DNA of 64,000 bases. Source: Microvirga makkahensis. GTDB taxonomy: Bacteria; Pseudomonadota; Alphaproteobacteria; Rhizobiales; Beijerinckiaceae. Shown here one piece after another: positions 49,935-59,680 of the stretch (positions within the stretch are counted from its first letter, which is position 1; the number at the start of each line of letters is the position of its first letter). The DNA lies in assembly GCF_009830105.1 (NCBI RefSeq), contig NZ_WURB01000003.1:248001-312000 (forward strand). The letters run 5' to 3'. The notes under the pieces are model-generated. The model had not been told where the DNA came from. It ran no database searches and saw only the letters and a program-made list of their open reading frames with translations. Position numbers and translations under genes: made by a program.

Positions 49935-51049
49935 ACGCTGTCCTCTCTCATCATTTTCATCAGAATTCCTTCACGTAAGCCCCGGTCCGCGATGCGCAGG
50001 CGATCCGAGGGGAAGGCCCGGCGGATCGCCTCGAGAATGGCGCAGCCCGCCAGGACCAGATCGGCCCTCTCCCGGCCGATGCATGGATTTTCGGCCCGCT
50101 GCTGGAAATTGGAATGCAGCAGGCGGTTCATCACTGTCGAGATCTCTCCGTTGCGCATCCACATGCCGTCGACCTTGCGCCGGTCGTACCGGGCGAGGCC
50201 CAAGTGAATTCCGCCCACGGTCGTCACGGTTCCCGAGGTGCCGAGGAGATGGAAGTTCCTGGCCCGCCCCGCCTCCGCCGCCACGAGAGAGAAATCCGTG
50301 AGAAGCTCGGATACCTCCTCGACCATGCCCTCGAAGCTCTCGGGAGTCACGTGCACCCCGCCATGGCGCTCCGCCAGGGTCACGACGCCGACGGGCAACG
50401 AATCCCAGGCACGGATGCGCTTGCACGGATCCGCGAAGGCATGAGGAGCCTGGCCGTCGAGCCAGGCGATCTCCGTCGATCCGCCTCCGATATCGAAGAT
50501 GACCACGGACTGGGCCTTCGGATCGGCCAGGGCCGCGCAGCCCGTTACGGCCAGATAAGCCTCCGTCTTGCGGTCCACGATCTCCAGATCCAGGTCGAGA
50601 TCGCTGCGCACGCGCTCGATGAAGGAGGCGCCGTTCTCGGCGAGGCGGCAGGCTTCCGTCGCCACGAGACGCGCGCGGATCACCTCCTTGGCGATCATCT
50701 TGTCGCGGCACACGCGAAGCGCGTCGATCGTGCGCTCGATGGCATCCTCGCTCAAGGCGTTGCCGAGGCCGAGTCCTTCGCCGAGCCGCACGATTCGCGA
50801 AAAGGCGTCGGTGACCCGAAACCCGTAATGGGCGGGCTCCGCGATGAGTAGCCGGCAATTGTTGGTCCCGAGATCCAGGGCGGCGTAGCTACGCGACGCC
50901 CGCCGTCTCGCATCTCGCCTGCCCCATGTCATCGATTGTCGGGAAGGCCATGACGAGCCATCCTCGGCCCCGGAAGATGGGTCCGCGCGTCGATCTCTCA
51001 CATCGGTCGTCGCATCGGCTTTCACTGTCAAACTGAAATCCTTGGGCAT
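49910..51049 (-). CDS. Exopolyphosphatase / guanosine pentaphosphatase family protein
   Basis: ASKHA-fold phosphatase of 379 residues. The phosphate-binding loops are [18 protein letters not shown] (near 55-72) and [18 protein letters not shown] (near 182-199), with [18 protein letters not shown] near 265. It is single-domain, lacking the C-terminal HD region of E. coli Ppx. Substrate may be polyphosphate or pppGpp; the sequence does not decide. The N-terminal 50 residues are variable, and ATG 50932 could be the true start. Pairing with rlmE is common in Hyphomicrobiales. Confidence 0.88.
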   Translation of the reverse strand: MPKDFSLTVKADATTDVRDRRADPSSGAEDGSSWPSRQSMTWGRRDARRRASRSYAALDLGTNNCRLLIAEPAHYGFRVTDAFSRIVRLGEGLGLGNALSEDAIERTIDALRVCRDKMIAKEVIRARLVATEACRLAENGASFIERVRSDLDLDLEIVDRKTEAYLAVTGCAALADPKAQSVVIFDIGGGSTEIAWLDGQAPHAFADPCKRIRAWDSLPVGVVTLAERHGGVHVTPESFEGMVEEVSELLTDFSLVAAEAGRARNFHLLGTSGTVTTVGGIHLGLARYDRRKVDGMWMRNGEISTVMNRLLHSNFQQRAENPCIGRERADLVLAGCAILEAIRRAFPSDRLRIADRGLREGILMKMMREDSVWRGGSQR

Positions 51050-51144
51050 TCTCGCAGAACGCCGGTGTTCCTTTTAGAGTAACAACCGCCGCCTCCATCT
51101 GCCAAGGGTTGCCGACGCAGATTGTGACCGCCCTCTCCCGGAGG

Positions 51145-52329
51145 TTAGAGCGTCAGCCCCTTCAGGCGCTCCGTGAGCGTGGCCAGGACATCGGCGCCGA
51201 CATTGGCAACGGCGATGCGCAGGTGTCCTTCCTGACCTGGGCCGAAATAGCTGCCGGGCAGGCACAATACGCCGCGCTCGGTCGCCAGTTTCTCGGCGAC
51301 GGCCTGTGCCTTCGCTCCCGCGAACGGATGCCGCAGATAGGCGAAGTAGGCCCCCACCGACTCAATGCGCCACTCCGGCAGAGGCGCGAGCGCCTCCCGA
51401 AAAACCTGTGCACGCCGGTTGATCTCGGAACGGTTCTCCTCGCGCCAGCCACGCAGGGCCTCGATGGCCCAGGGCAGGACGGCCTGCGCCGTTCGGGGCG
51501 CGCAGATCTGGACGCAGTCCAGAATCTTGGCGATTTGCCCGGTGAGAGCGGCATCGGCGGTGATGGCTCCCATGCGGTGACCCGGAATCGCATAGGATTT
51601 CGAGAAGGAGTAGAGCTGGATCACGTTCTGCCGCCATGCCTCACCCTTGAAGAGCCCATGGGCGCGGTTCATCCCCTGCGGCAGGAAATCCCGGTAAGTC
51701 TCATCGATCACGAGATAAATGCCGCGGCTGGCACACAGATGAGCAAATCCCTCGATGATATGCGCGGGATAGACGGCTCCGGTTGGATTGTTGGGCGTGA
51801 CCAGCACGATGGCGCGCACCGTCTCGTCGATCAGCGCCTCCGCATCCTCGATGCGCGGAACAAATCCGTTCTCCGGATGGCACGGCAGCGGACGCGCCTC
51901 GATGCCGAGCATGTCCAGGCTCATCTGGTGATTGAAGTACCACGGCGTCGGCAGCAGCACCGTCTCGCCGCGATGGGCGAGTAGCATCATGGCGACGAAG
52001 AAGGCCATGTTGCATCCGGCCGTGATCGCAGTGTCGGCCGCCTCAATGCGGCCCTCGTAGAGGCGCGACACCTCCTCCGCATAGGCCTGCCTCAGAGCCG
52101 CATCGCCGGTGATGGGCCCGTACTGGGAGGTCCCGGCTTCGCCTGCGACCGAGGCGAGGCGCTCCAGGAAACTCGCATGGGGCGCATTGCCGGGAACCGC
52201 CTGCGAGAGATTGATCAGCGGCCCGCAGGATCCGTCGTAGCGCCGAGTCCAGCTCTGCGCCTCCGGGATCGGGGGGCTGCCGACGTCGGCCACCAGGGAA
52301 TTGATGGGTGCGAAGAGACCGCTGGCCAT
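51145..52329 (-). CDS. PLP-dependent aminotransferase, class I/II
   Basis: Fold-type I enzyme of 394 residues. Lys244 in QLYSFSKSYAIPGHRMG forms the PLP aldimine; TPNNPTGAVYP (178-188), VIDETYRDF (207-215) and LRIAVANVG near the C-terminus fit class I/II. The clan holds aspartate, alanine and aromatic aminotransferases and the substrate is not evident. ATG 52329. The downstream gap to the Ppx gene (51050-51144) shows nothing. Confidence 0.85.
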   Translation of the reverse strand: MASGLFAPINSLVADVGSPPIPEAQSWTRRYDGSCGPLINLSQAVPGNAPHASFLERLASVAGEAGTSQYGPITGDAALRQAYAEEVSRLYEGRIEAADTAITAGCNMAFFVAMMLLAHRGETVLLPTPWYFNHQMSLDMLGIEARPLPCHPENGFVPRIEDAEALIDETVRAIVLVTPNNPTGAVYPAHIIEGFAHLCASRGIYLVIDETYRDFLPQGMNRAHGLFKGEAWRQNVIQLYSFSKSYAIPGHRMGAITADAALTGQIAKILDCVQICAPRTAQAVLPWAIEALRGWREENRSEINRRAQVFREALAPLPEWRIESVGAYFAYLRHPFAGAKAQAVAEKLATERGVLCLPGSYFGPGQEGHLRIAVANVGADVLATLTERLKGLTL

Positions 52330-52423
52330 TTGGAATTCGAGCTCCGAAGATGGAAAGGGCAGGAATCTCGGTGAAACTCCACCGAAAGCCCCTGCCCTTC
52401 AAGCTGTGTTCGCAGCGCTCGGC

Positions 52424-52510
52424 GTGATGGCCGGCCTTGTGCCGGTCATCCCGACGAAGAAAGACGCGGCGCTCCGAGGGTCGAGATCACCGGCACAGGC
52501 CCGTGATGAC
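52424..52510. repeat. REP/BIME-like intergenic element
   Basis: GTGATGGCCGGCCTTGTGCC then GGTCATCCCGACGAAGAAAG on the left; GATCACCGGCACAGGCCCGT then GATGAC on the right. It shares layout and sequence with the elements at 33294, 48106 and 62065 and lies between the efp stop and the aminotransferase start. Confidence 0.65.
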
Positions 52511-52528
52511 GCGAGCGGGGAAAGGACC

Positions 52529-53095
52529 TCAGTCCTTCGCGCGCTCCACGTAGGAGCCGTCTTCCGTCATGATCACGACGCGGGTGCCGGCCTGGATGTG
52601 CGGCGGCACCATGGTGCGCACGCCGTTTGAGAGCATCGCGGGCTTGTAGGAGGAGGAGGCCGTCTGCCCCTTTACCACCGGCTCGGTCTCGACGATCTCG
52701 AGGGTCACGCGGGCGGGCAGCTCGATGGCGATCGGCACGCCGTTATGGGTCGAGAGCATCACCGCCATGCCTTCCTGAAGGTAGGGCTTCTGGTCGCCGA
52801 TGATGTCTTCGGGAACCGCAACCTGCTCGTAGGACTCGGGGTTCATGAAGTGGAAGCCTTCGCCGTCCTCATAGAGATAGGTGTATTCGCGGTCCTCCAC
52901 GAAGGCGCGCTCGACCTGCTCGGTGGTGCGGTAGCGCTCGGACACCTTCACGCCGTCGGAGATGCGGCGCATGTCGAGCTGGGTGACCGGCGTGCCCTTG
53001 CCGGGGTGGATGTTCTGGGCGGTGAGCACGACATAGAGCCTGCCGTCGATGTCGACGACATTGCCTTTGCGGAGCGAGGAGGCGATGACCTTCAC
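52529..53095 (-). CDS. efp: Translation elongation factor P
   Basis: Protein of 188 residues that relieves ribosome stalling at polyproline. The start is GTG 53095, reading [20 protein letters not shown], with AAGGAA ahead; in-frame sequence back to 53407 is antisense to epmA and rejected. The modifiable lysine is Lys33 in HPGKGTPV at the domain I loop tip. Domain III ends [19 protein letters not shown]. The lysine loop and the neighbouring epmA/epmB genes imply beta-lysylation, as in E. coli, rather than rhamnosylation. Confidence 0.96.
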   Translation of the reverse strand: MKVIASSLRKGNVVDIDGRLYVVLTAQNIHPGKGTPVTQLDMRRISDGVKVSERYRTTEQVERAFVEDREYTYLYEDGEGFHFMNPESYEQVAVPEDIIGDQKPYLQEGMAVMLSTHNGVPIAIELPARVTLEIVETEPVVKGQTASSSYKPAMLSNGVRTMVPPHIQAGTRVVIMTEDGSYVERAKD

Positions 53096-53237
53096 GGGAA
53101 GCGTTCCTTGTGACAGATAGGGGCGCGCCGCAGGGCCGGCCTGCCCGGCTCCGGCGACGCCGATATTCGGTTTCGCTGCCGCAACTAGCCTATCTCGGCG
53201 GAAATCGCCAGCCTGACGTGTTAGGAAGTCCTCCACG

Positions 53238-54302
53238 ATGGAAAACGCCACGCCTGCTCCTTCCCCCTGGTGGACGCCGCACGTGCATGCGGATCGCCGC
53301 CCTTTCCTCTTGGGGCGCAACCGGATCCAGGCGGCCTTCCGGAGCTTTTTCGCAGATCGCGACTTCGTGGAGGTGGACACCGCCACGCTCCAGATTTCCC
53401 CCGGCAACGAGGCGCATCTGCACGCCTTCGCGACCGAGGCCGTCGGCCTGGGCGGATCGCGGACGCCCCTCTATCTCCACACCTCGCCGGAATTCGCCTG
53501 CAAGAAGCTGCTGACGGCGGGCGAAGCCCGGATCGCATGCTTCGCCCATGTCTATCGAAACCGGGAGCGCGGTCCCCTGCATCACCCGGAATTCACCATG
53601 CTCGAGTGGTATCGCGCGGGCGAAAGCTACGAGGCGCTGATGAAGGATTGCGCCGCCCTGCTGGCGCTCGCCGCCGAGACGTCGGGCACCCGCACCCTCG
53701 CCTATGGGGGCAGGCGGACCGATCCCTTCCTGGAACCAGGGCGCCTGAGCGTGGCGGAAGCGTTCCGGCGTTTTGCGGGCATCGACCTCCTCGCCTCCAT
53801 CGACGAGAGCGGGGCAACGGACCGGGACTGCCTGGCGGCGAGCCTCCGCGGCGCCGGGATTCGCACGGCCGAGGACGACACCTGGTCGGACCTCTTCAGC
53901 CGCGTCATGGTGGAGCGGGTCGAGCCGCACCTCGGCCTCGGCCGCGCCACGATTCTCGACGAGTACCCGGTTGCGGAGGCGGCGCTCGCCCGTCCCACGG
54001 CACGCGATCCGCGCGTGGCCGAGCGTTTCGAGCTCTATGCCTGCGGCGTGGAACTGGCCAACGCCTTCGGCGAGCTGACCGATCCGGACGAGCAGCGCCG
54101 GCGGTTCGAGGCGGAGATGCGGGAGAAGATGCGGGTTTACGGAGAACGCTACCCCGTGGACGAGGATTTCCTGGCCGCCCTGGGCCACATGCCCGAGGCC
54201 AGCGGCATCGCGCTCGGCTTCGACCGGCTGGTGATGCTCGCCACCGGCGCGTCGCGCATCGATCAGGTGATCTGGGCTCCCGTTCCGGAGACGGACCATT
54301 GA
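53238..54302 (+). CDS. epmA: EF-P--(R)-beta-lysine ligase
   Basis: Paralogue of class II lysyl-tRNA synthetase without the anticodon-binding domain, 354 residues, transferring (R)-beta-lysine to EF-P Lys33. Motif 1 region [20 protein letters not shown] (42-61), motif 2 [20 protein letters not shown] (near 100-119) and motif 3 [17 protein letters not shown] are present. TTAGGAAG precedes ATG 53238. It is divergent from efp across 142 bases and its stop overlaps the TTG start of epmB. Confidence 0.93.
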   Translation: MENATPAPSPWWTPHVHADRRPFLLGRNRIQAAFRSFFADRDFVEVDTATLQISPGNEAHLHAFATEAVGLGGSRTPLYLHTSPEFACKKLLTAGEARIACFAHVYRNRERGPLHHPEFTMLEWYRAGESYEALMKDCAALLALAAETSGTRTLAYGGRRTDPFLEPGRLSVAEAFRRFAGIDLLASIDESGATDRDCLAASLRGAGIRTAEDDTWSDLFSRVMVERVEPHLGLGRATILDEYPVAEAALARPTARDPRVAERFELYACGVELANAFGELTDPDEQRRRFEAEMREKMRVYGERYPVDEDFLAALGHMPEASGIALGFDRLVMLATGASRIDQVIWAPVPETDH

Positions 54303-55339
54303 GCACCCTTCGCACGCCGGCGGAGCTGGCCGAGGCGGGCCTCGCCGCTCCCGAAGAGCTGGCCGGAATCGAGGCCGTGGCCGAGCGCTACGCCATCGCC
54401 GTCAGCCCCGCCATGGCCGGCCTGATCGACCGGGCCGATCCGAACGATCCCATCGCACGCCAGTTCGTGCCCGATCCCGCGGAACTCGCGACGGGGCCGG
54501 AGGAGCGCGAGGATCCCATCGGCGACCTCTCCCATTCGCCCGTCGAGGGAATCGTGCACCGCTATCCCGACCGGGTGCTCCTGAAGGCCGTGCATGTTTG
54601 CCCGGTCTATTGCCGGTTCTGCTTCCGTCGCGAGATGGTCGGCCCCCAGGGCCTCGGCACCCTCTCCTCGGGCGCCCTGGACAGGGCCTTCGCCTATATT
54701 GGCGGGCACCCGGAAATCTGGGAGGTCATCCTCACCGGAGGCGACCCGCTGGTGCTCTCGCCAAGACGCCTCTCCGAGTTGATGCAGCGACTTGCCGCCA
54801 TCGATCACGTGAAGGTCGTCCGCTTTCACACTCGGGTCCCGGCAGTCGTGCCAGAGCGGATCGACGAAGCTCTTATCGCGGGCATGAAGGAAAGCGGAAA
54901 GACCACGTATGTCGCGCTCCACGCCAACCACCCGCGCGAGCTCACGCCCGCTGCCCGTGCCGCCTGCGCCCGGCTGGTGGATGCGGGCATCGTCATGCTC
55001 AGCCAATCGGTGCTGCTCAAGGGCGTCAACGACGATCCCGACGTCCTGGCCAGCCTCATGCGCGCCTTCGTGGAGACGCGCATCAGGCCCTATTACCTTC
55101 ACCATCCGGACCTTGCCCCGGGCACGAGCCATTTCCGCCTGTCCCTCGAAGAGGGCCGGAGGCTCGTGGCGGCGCTTCGCGGACGCATCTCCGGACTGTG
55201 CCAGCCGACTTACGTGCTCGATATCCCGGGCGGATACGGGAAAGCCGTGATCACTCCCGATAGCGTCAGGGAGAGGGACGGCTGCCAAACGGTTTCGGAT
55301 TTCCGTGGCCGCGAACACATCTATCCGCCGGAAAATTAA
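54299..55339 (+). CDS. epmB: EF-P beta-lysylation protein EpmB (lysine 2,3-aminomutase family)
   Basis: Radical-SAM, PLP-dependent aminomutase of 346 residues converting lysine to (R)-beta-lysine for EpmA. The [4Fe-4S] cysteines are C101-PVY-C105-RF-C108 in CPVYCRFCFRREM; the SAM-binding GGDPL follows near 145 and the PLP lysine is Lys315 in DIPGGYGKAVI. The start is TTG 54299, overlapping the epmA stop as TTGA. An in-frame reading from 53270 exists but is the +1 shadow of epmA. Proximity to efp/epmA supports EpmB over catabolic KamA. Confidence 0.92.
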   Translation: MSTLRTPAELAEAGLAAPEELAGIEAVAERYAIAVSPAMAGLIDRADPNDPIARQFVPDPAELATGPEEREDPIGDLSHSPVEGIVHRYPDRVLLKAVHVCPVYCRFCFRREMVGPQGLGTLSSGALDRAFAYIGGHPEIWEVILTGGDPLVLSPRRLSELMQRLAAIDHVKVVRFHTRVPAVVPERIDEALIAGMKESGKTTYVALHANHPRELTPAARAACARLVDAGIVMLSQSVLLKGVNDDPDVLASLMRAFVETRIRPYYLHHPDLAPGTSHFRLSLEEGRRLVAALRGRISGLCQPTYVLDIPGGYGKAVITPDSVRERDGCQTVSDFRGREHIYPPEN

Positions 55340-55412
55340 CATAGGTCATCATTTCTTCGCTTCCCTGCGTTCGGTCAGCGCGGCGATGGAACAACCGGGT
55401 GAAAAATTCCTT

Positions 55413-55504
55413 TCCCTCTCGAATTGCAATCAATGCAGTGCTGGAGGGAGCAATCTTGTCCCTCTCGACTTGCAATCAATGCAGCGCTGGAGGGAGCAAT
55501 CTTA
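55413..55504 (+). repeat. Tandem 46-bp duplication covering the leader and ribosome-binding site of the SPW gene
   Basis: Two adjacent 46-base copies (55413-55458 and 55459-55504) differ at three positions. Each holds CTGGAGGGAGCAATCTT; only the second is followed by ATG (CTTATG), whereas the first has CTTGTC. The duplication doubles the Shine-Dalgarno sequence ahead of the start. Confidence 0.9.
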
Positions 55505-55881
55505 TGCGTTTCGTATCAACCCGAATCCACGGCGTCATGGACTACATAGTGGGTCTTCTGCTGCTCGCTGTCCCGTACCTGCTGGGCTTTGCGGATGGCA
55601 GCGCCGCCCAATGGGTTCCCACCATCCTGGGCGTCGCGATTATCGGCATGGCGCTCATCACCGATTTCGAGCTCTCGGTGGTCAAGCTCATTCCCATGCC
55701 GCTGCATCTGGGCATCGACATCGCGGGCGGCCTGCTGCTCCTGGTTTCGCCTTGGCTCTTCGGCTTCGCCGACCGGGTCATGTGGCCTCACGTCATCGTC
55801 GGCGCTCTCGAGGTGGGCCTTGCCCTGACCACACGCACCGTGCCGGACACGGCGGAGGTGGAAGCGGGGCGATACAGCTGA
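55504..55881 (+). CDS. SPW repeat family membrane protein
   Basis: Protein of 125 residues with four hydrophobic segments arranged as two SPW-type repeats: VPYLLGFADGS (near 19-29) and SPWLFGFADRV (near 78-88), the second with the exact Ser-Pro-Trp. Function of the family is unknown. GGAGGGAGCAATCTT precedes ATG 55504, inside the second copy of a 46-bp tandem duplication; an in-frame ATG at 55399 would read through the duplication and is less likely. It converges with arfB. Confidence 0.85.
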   Translation: MRFVSTRIHGVMDYIVGLLLLAVPYLLGFADGSAAQWVPTILGVAIIGMALITDFELSVVKLIPMPLHLGIDIAGGLLLLVSPWLFGFADRVMWPHVIVGALEVGLALTTRTVPDTAEVEAGRYS

Positions 55882-55893
55882 CCCGGTTTCGCG

Positions 55894-56316
55894 TCAGTCG
55901 AAAGCCGGCTTGGCCCCTCGGCCCTTCTTGATCTCCGAGCGTCGGCCCTTGGCCTCCAGCCTGCGCTTCTTGGAGGCCAGGGTCGGCCTCGTCGGCCGTC
56001 TCGGCTTCGGGCGCTCCGTGGCCTGACGGATCAGCTCGACCAAGCGGTTTACGGCGTCCTCCCGATTTCGTTCCTGCGTGCGGAACCGCTGGGCCGTAAT
56101 GATCAGCACACCTTCGTTCGTCAGCCTCTTCCCGGCGGCCCGCTCCAGGCGCGCCTTCACATCCTCCGGCAGGGACGGCGAGTTGCGAACGTCGAAGCGC
56201 AGCTGGACGGCCGATTCCACCTTGTTGACGTTCTGCCCGCCGGGTCCCGAGGCGCGGATGAAACTCTCCTGAACCTCGGCCTCGTCGAGCGCGATGCTGT
56301 TCGTCACCTGGATCAT
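55894..56316 (-). CDS. arfB: Alternative ribosome-rescue factor ArfB (peptidyl-tRNA hydrolase)
   Basis: Protein of 140 residues that frees ribosomes stalled on non-stop mRNAs. The GGQ motif is residues 26-28 in RASGPGGQNVNKVES. The basic C-terminal tail from about 100 (RPTRPTLASKKRRLEAKGRR ...) inserts into the mRNA channel in the family. Length and tail distinguish it from release factors RF1/RF2. ATG 56316. Confidence 0.95.
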   Translation of the reverse strand: MIQVTNSIALDEAEVQESFIRASGPGGQNVNKVESAVQLRFDVRNSPSLPEDVKARLERAAGKRLTNEGVLIITAQRFRTQERNREDAVNRLVELIRQATERPKPRRPTRPTLASKKRRLEAKGRRSEIKKGRGAKPAFD

Positions 56317-56477
56317 CGGGGCCTCGGGCGGGACAGGACGAAAAGGAAAATGAAAGTGGGGCGTGAGAGCTTCATGTCCAATGGGGACTAAAGCCGCGCT
56401 TGTCGACCCTGGATTTAAGCCTTAAGCGGCTTGTTCCCTTCTTTCGCCGGGATAGCTCCGGCCCTGCAAGCATTCCC

Positions 56478-57404
56478 ATGTCCGCTGTCTTCGCCAGCCT
56501 CATCCCGACATTCCTGATCATCGCCACCGGCTGGCTGTGCCGCGCCACGGGCTTCGTCAACGAGCAGCAATGGGCCGGGCTCGAGCGGGCCACCTATGTG
56601 ATCTTTTTCCCTGCGCTCATCATCGACACGCTCGCCCGGGCGGATCTCGGATCGGTGCCGGTCCTAGGCGTCGGGGCTGCACTCGTCGGATCCATCCTGC
56701 TCATGGCGAGCCTCATGCTGGTGCTCCGCCCTCTCCTGGAGCGCCATGCCGGCATCGACGGGCCGAGCTTCACCTCGATCTTCCAGGGGGCCACGCGCTG
56801 GAACACCTTCGTGGCTCTTTCCGTCGCCGGAAGCCTGTTCGGCCAGCGCGGCATCGCCCTGATCGCGGTCGCGATCGCAGCCATGGTGCCGCTTCTGAAC
56901 CTGCTCGCCGTCTATGTGTTCATCCGCTTCGCCGGCAGACCCCGGCAGAGCCCCTGGGCCATCCTCCGCTCCTTCGCCACGAATCCGTTCATCTGGTCCT
57001 GCGCGGTGGGCCTGACGCTCAATCTTCTCGCGCCGCCGCTGCCGAAGCCCGTGACCGCCTATATCGACCTGATGGGGCGCGCCTCGCTGGCGGCCGGGCT
57101 TCTGATCGTGGGAGCCGGCCTCGACATCCGGCGGCTTGCCAGGCCCGGCCTTCCCCACGCGCTGGCCACAGGCTGCAAGCTCGCCCTGATGCCGGTCACC
57201 GCCGTGACCTTCGCCCGCTACGGTGGGGTGAGCGGAAACGACCTTCTGGTCACGATCATCGCCGCTTCCGTACCTTCCGCAGCGGCCGGCTACGTGCTGG
57301 CGCGGCAGATGGGCGGCAACGCACCGCTGATGGCGGAGATTCTGACCCTGCAGACCCTGCTGGCTCTCGGTTCCATGCCGATCATGATCTCTCTTTTGGG
57401 TTGA
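56478..57404 (+). CDS. AEC (auxin efflux carrier) family transporter
   Basis: Inner-membrane permease of 308 residues with about ten helices. It opens MSAVFASLIPTFLIIATGWL and has the family middle segment GATRWNTFVALSVAGSLFGQ. Bacterial members export or import organic acids; substrate unknown. I start at ATG 56478, where the first helix begins; a TTG at 56400 would add 26 residues and has no ribosome-binding site. No terminator is obvious. Confidence 0.85.
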   Translation: MSAVFASLIPTFLIIATGWLCRATGFVNEQQWAGLERATYVIFFPALIIDTLARADLGSVPVLGVGAALVGSILLMASLMLVLRPLLERHAGIDGPSFTSIFQGATRWNTFVALSVAGSLFGQRGIALIAVAIAAMVPLLNLLAVYVFIRFAGRPRQSPWAILRSFATNPFIWSCAVGLTLNLLAPPLPKPVTAYIDLMGRASLAAGLLIVGAGLDIRRLARPGLPHALATGCKLALMPVTAVTFARYGGVSGNDLLVTIIAASVPSAAAGYVLARQMGGNAPLMAEILTLQTLLALGSMPIMISLLG

Positions 57405-57473
57405 TCGCCCGGCACAGATTTGCAACTGAGAGTTATATAAGTCACTCTTGTTTAATCTTCGGTTGTATAGATA

Positions 57474-57755
57474 ATGATGCGGACTGAAACAGAGACACAG
57501 CCGCACCACATGTCCAAGCCTCCGCGCCGCGTCCTTCCCGCTCCCTCGCCTCATGACCAGAAGGCCGCCGCTCCGACCCGGAGGTTTCACGAGGATGGCA
57601 TGAGCGCGGTCGAGACGGCGCAGTACATCGCCGAGTTCACGGCTGAGCTGTCGTATCTCGCGCGGCAGACGAGGATGGATTTGCTGGCCTATCTTCTGGA
57701 TATGGCGAGGCTCGAAGCCGCGCGGGTCGTCCAAACCGAAAAGCGAATGACATGA
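57474..57755 (+). CDS. Small hypothetical protein with helical C-terminal core
   Basis: Protein of 93 residues if started at ATG 57474. The last 51 residues (MSAVETAQYIAEFTAELSYL then ARQTRMDLLAYLLDMARLEA) resemble a short helical protein family frequent in Hyphomicrobiales; function unknown. The start is ambiguous: ATG 57474 has no ribosome-binding site but follows an AT-rich TTGTATAGATA that could be a -10 box of a leaderless transcript, while ATG 57600, with GAGGATGGC upstream, would yield just the conserved core. Confidence 0.6.
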   Translation: MMRTETETQPHHMSKPPRRVLPAPSPHDQKAAAPTRRFHEDGMSAVETAQYIAEFTAELSYLARQTRMDLLAYLLDMARLEAARVVQTEKRMT

Positions 57756-57875
57756 TGCATGGTGCGGACGCGAAGGGCCGCACTGACAGAAATCGGATCC
57801 GGTCCGATCCCGGCCCTGACACGGTGCCGCGGCCCGGCGTGCGGTCCGAAGAATGCGATGACTGATCCTCCAGGA

Positions 57876-59063
57876 TCAGCGGCCCGGGATCAGGGAGACC
57901 GCATTGCCGCCATGGCGTTCCAGGCGCCCTGCCATTTCGAGTTCGAGCAAAGCGGTCTGAACGGCGCGGATCGGCCATCCGGATTGGCGCACCAGATCAT
58001 CCACCGAGATCGGCGACGGGCCGAGGAGCTCGATGAGACCGGTCGCCGGATCCGCGTGGCCGTCGTGCCACCCGGCTGCCGGTGGGACGGAGCCTGTGGG
58101 AGCCCGGGGGATTTCCGGGAGGTCGAGCTCGTCCCACAACTCCTGGGTATCCAGGTGCTGATGAGTTTCCTCCGCCCCCGTCTCGGTCCGGGATCCTGAA
58201 GCGATCAGCGGCTCGAGGACGCTCGTGACGTGCTCGACGCTCGCGCAGAGGGTAGCCCCTTCGCGGATGAGATCGTTCGTGCCCTCGGCGCGCGGGTCGA
58301 GGGGCGACCCCGGGACCGCGAAGACCTCCCGCCCATGTTCCAGAGCGAAGCGTGCGGTGATGAGCGATCCGGAACGGCGCGCCGCCTCCACGATCACGAC
58401 GCCGTAGGACAGGCCGGAGATGATGCGGTTGCGGCGCGGAAAATCGCGCCCGCGCGGCTCCCAGCCCATGGGCATCTCGGACACGACGGCTCCGCCCCGT
58501 TCCACAATGGCCTGCAGGAGCGGCTCGTTCTCCGACGGATAGACCAGGTCCTGTCCGCCCGCGAGCACCGCGACGGTGCCAGTATCCAGGGTGGCCCTGT
58601 GCGCCCGGGTATCGATGCCACGCGCGAGCCCCGAGACGACGACATAGCCTGCCTCGCCGAGCTGTCGCGACAGGCGCTCGGCGAAGGCAAGTCCCGAGGC
58701 GGACGCGTTGCGCGAGCCGACCATGCCGACGGAGGGCTTCAAGAGCACCTCCGCGGAGCCGCGCACGGCGATCAGCGGCGGCGCAGTGTCGATGGCCTGC
58801 AGCGCTTTTGGGTATTCCGGCTCGCCCATGGCGATAAAGCGCGCGCCGAGGCGGGCAGCGGCCGCCATTTCCTTCTCGGCCTCGGCACGGTCCGCCACTT
58901 TCAGCGCCGGGCGTCCGCTGCGCCGTGCCAGATCGGGCAGGGCTTCGAGGGCTGCGGCCGCGCCGCCGTACCGGTTGATCAGGGTGCGAAACGTGCGCGG
59001 CCCCACGCTCTCCGAGCGGATCAGCCGGAGCCAGTCGAGGCGCTGCTCGTCCGTCAAGTTCAC
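57876..59063 (-). CDS. dprA: DNA-processing protein DprA
   Basis: Single-strand DNA-binding protein of 395 residues that loads RecA during natural transformation or recombination. There is an N-terminal SAM-like region (1-70), a Rossmann core (about 75-290) with [40 protein letters not shown] and [20 protein letters not shown], and a C-terminal winged-helix DML1-like domain (about 335-390). The start is GTG 59063, 4 bases after plsY. No other competence genes are in the window. Confidence 0.95.
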   Translation of the reverse strand: MNLTDEQRLDWLRLIRSESVGPRTFRTLINRYGGAAAALEALPDLARRSGRPALKVADRAEAEKEMAAAARLGARFIAMGEPEYPKALQAIDTAPPLIAVRGSAEVLLKPSVGMVGSRNASASGLAFAERLSRQLGEAGYVVVSGLARGIDTRAHRATLDTGTVAVLAGGQDLVYPSENEPLLQAIVERGGAVVSEMPMGWEPRGRDFPRRNRIISGLSYGVVIVEAARRSGSLITARFALEHGREVFAVPGSPLDPRAEGTNDLIREGATLCASVEHVTSVLEPLIASGSRTETGAEETHQHLDTQELWDELDLPEIPRAPTGSVPPAAGWHDGHADPATGLIELLGPSPISVDDLVRQSGWPIRAVQTALLELEMAGRLERHGGNAVSLIPGR

Positions 59064-59067
59064 GGGG

Positions 59068-59670
59068 TCAGCCCTTCTGACCGATCTTGCCCTCGGTTCC
59101 GTCGAGCAGGCGGCTGATGTTTTCGCTGTGCTTCCACCAGAGCAGTGCCACGAGGATCACCGCCATGGCCGCCATCTCAGGCGCGTTCAGCAGCCAGAGA
59201 GCGACCGGGGTCGCGGCACTGGCGGCCAGGGCGGACAGGGACGAGTAGCGCGACGCGAAGGCAACGCCCAGCCAGATCGCGGCGAAGATCAGCGCCGCGA
59301 TCCAGTTCAGGCCGATCAGCACGCCGATGAAGGTGGCCACGCCCTTGCCGCCCTTGAATTTGAGCCACAGCGGATAAAGATGGCCGAGGAAGGCCCCGAG
59401 TGCGGCAAGCGTCGCGAACTGATCGCCCCATCGCGCGGCGAGCAGCACCGCCGCGGTTCCCTTGAGCGCATCGCCCAGCAGGGTCGCGGCGGCGAGCCCC
59501 TTGCGGCCGGTGCGCAGAACGTTGGTTGCGCCGATATTGCCGGAGCCGACCTTGCGGATGTCCCCCAGCCCGGCCATGCGGGTGAAAATCACCCCGAAGG
59601 GAATCGAGCCCAGGAGATAGCCGAAGGCCAGGGCTACGAGCAGGTACAGCATGTTCATTTCGTCAGGCAT
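59068..59670 (-). CDS. plsY: Acyl-phosphate glycerol-3-phosphate acyltransferase
   Basis: Inner-membrane enzyme of 200 residues making lysophosphatidate from acyl-phosphate. The three family motifs are visible: GSIPFG (near 21-26), [12 protein letters not shown] (near 42-53) and [18 protein letters not shown] (near 95-112). I start at ATG 59670, 11 bases past the pyrC stop; an in-frame start at 59718 lies within pyrC. Order pyrB-pyrC-plsY-dprA is typical of the group. Confidence 0.95.
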   Translation of the reverse strand: MPDEMNMLYLLVALAFGYLLGSIPFGVIFTRMAGLGDIRKVGSGNIGATNVLRTGRKGLAAATLLGDALKGTAAVLLAARWGDQFATLAALGAFLGHLYPLWLKFKGGKGVATFIGVLIGLNWIAALIFAAIWLGVAFASRYSSLSALAASAATPVALWLLNAPEMAAMAVILVALLWWKHSENISRLLDGTEGKIGQKG

Positions 59671-59680
59671 TCGTTTCTCG

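Noticed and set aside
53096-53407. N-terminal extension of EF-P to 53407
   Set aside because: Antisense to the epmA 5' end and absent from the EF-P family; GTG 53095 has a proper ribosome-binding site.
53270-54298. N-terminal 343-residue extension of EpmB in frame with 53270
   Set aside because: It is the shifted frame of epmA, arginine-rich and unlike aminomutases; TTG 54299 overlapping the epmA stop is the sensible start.
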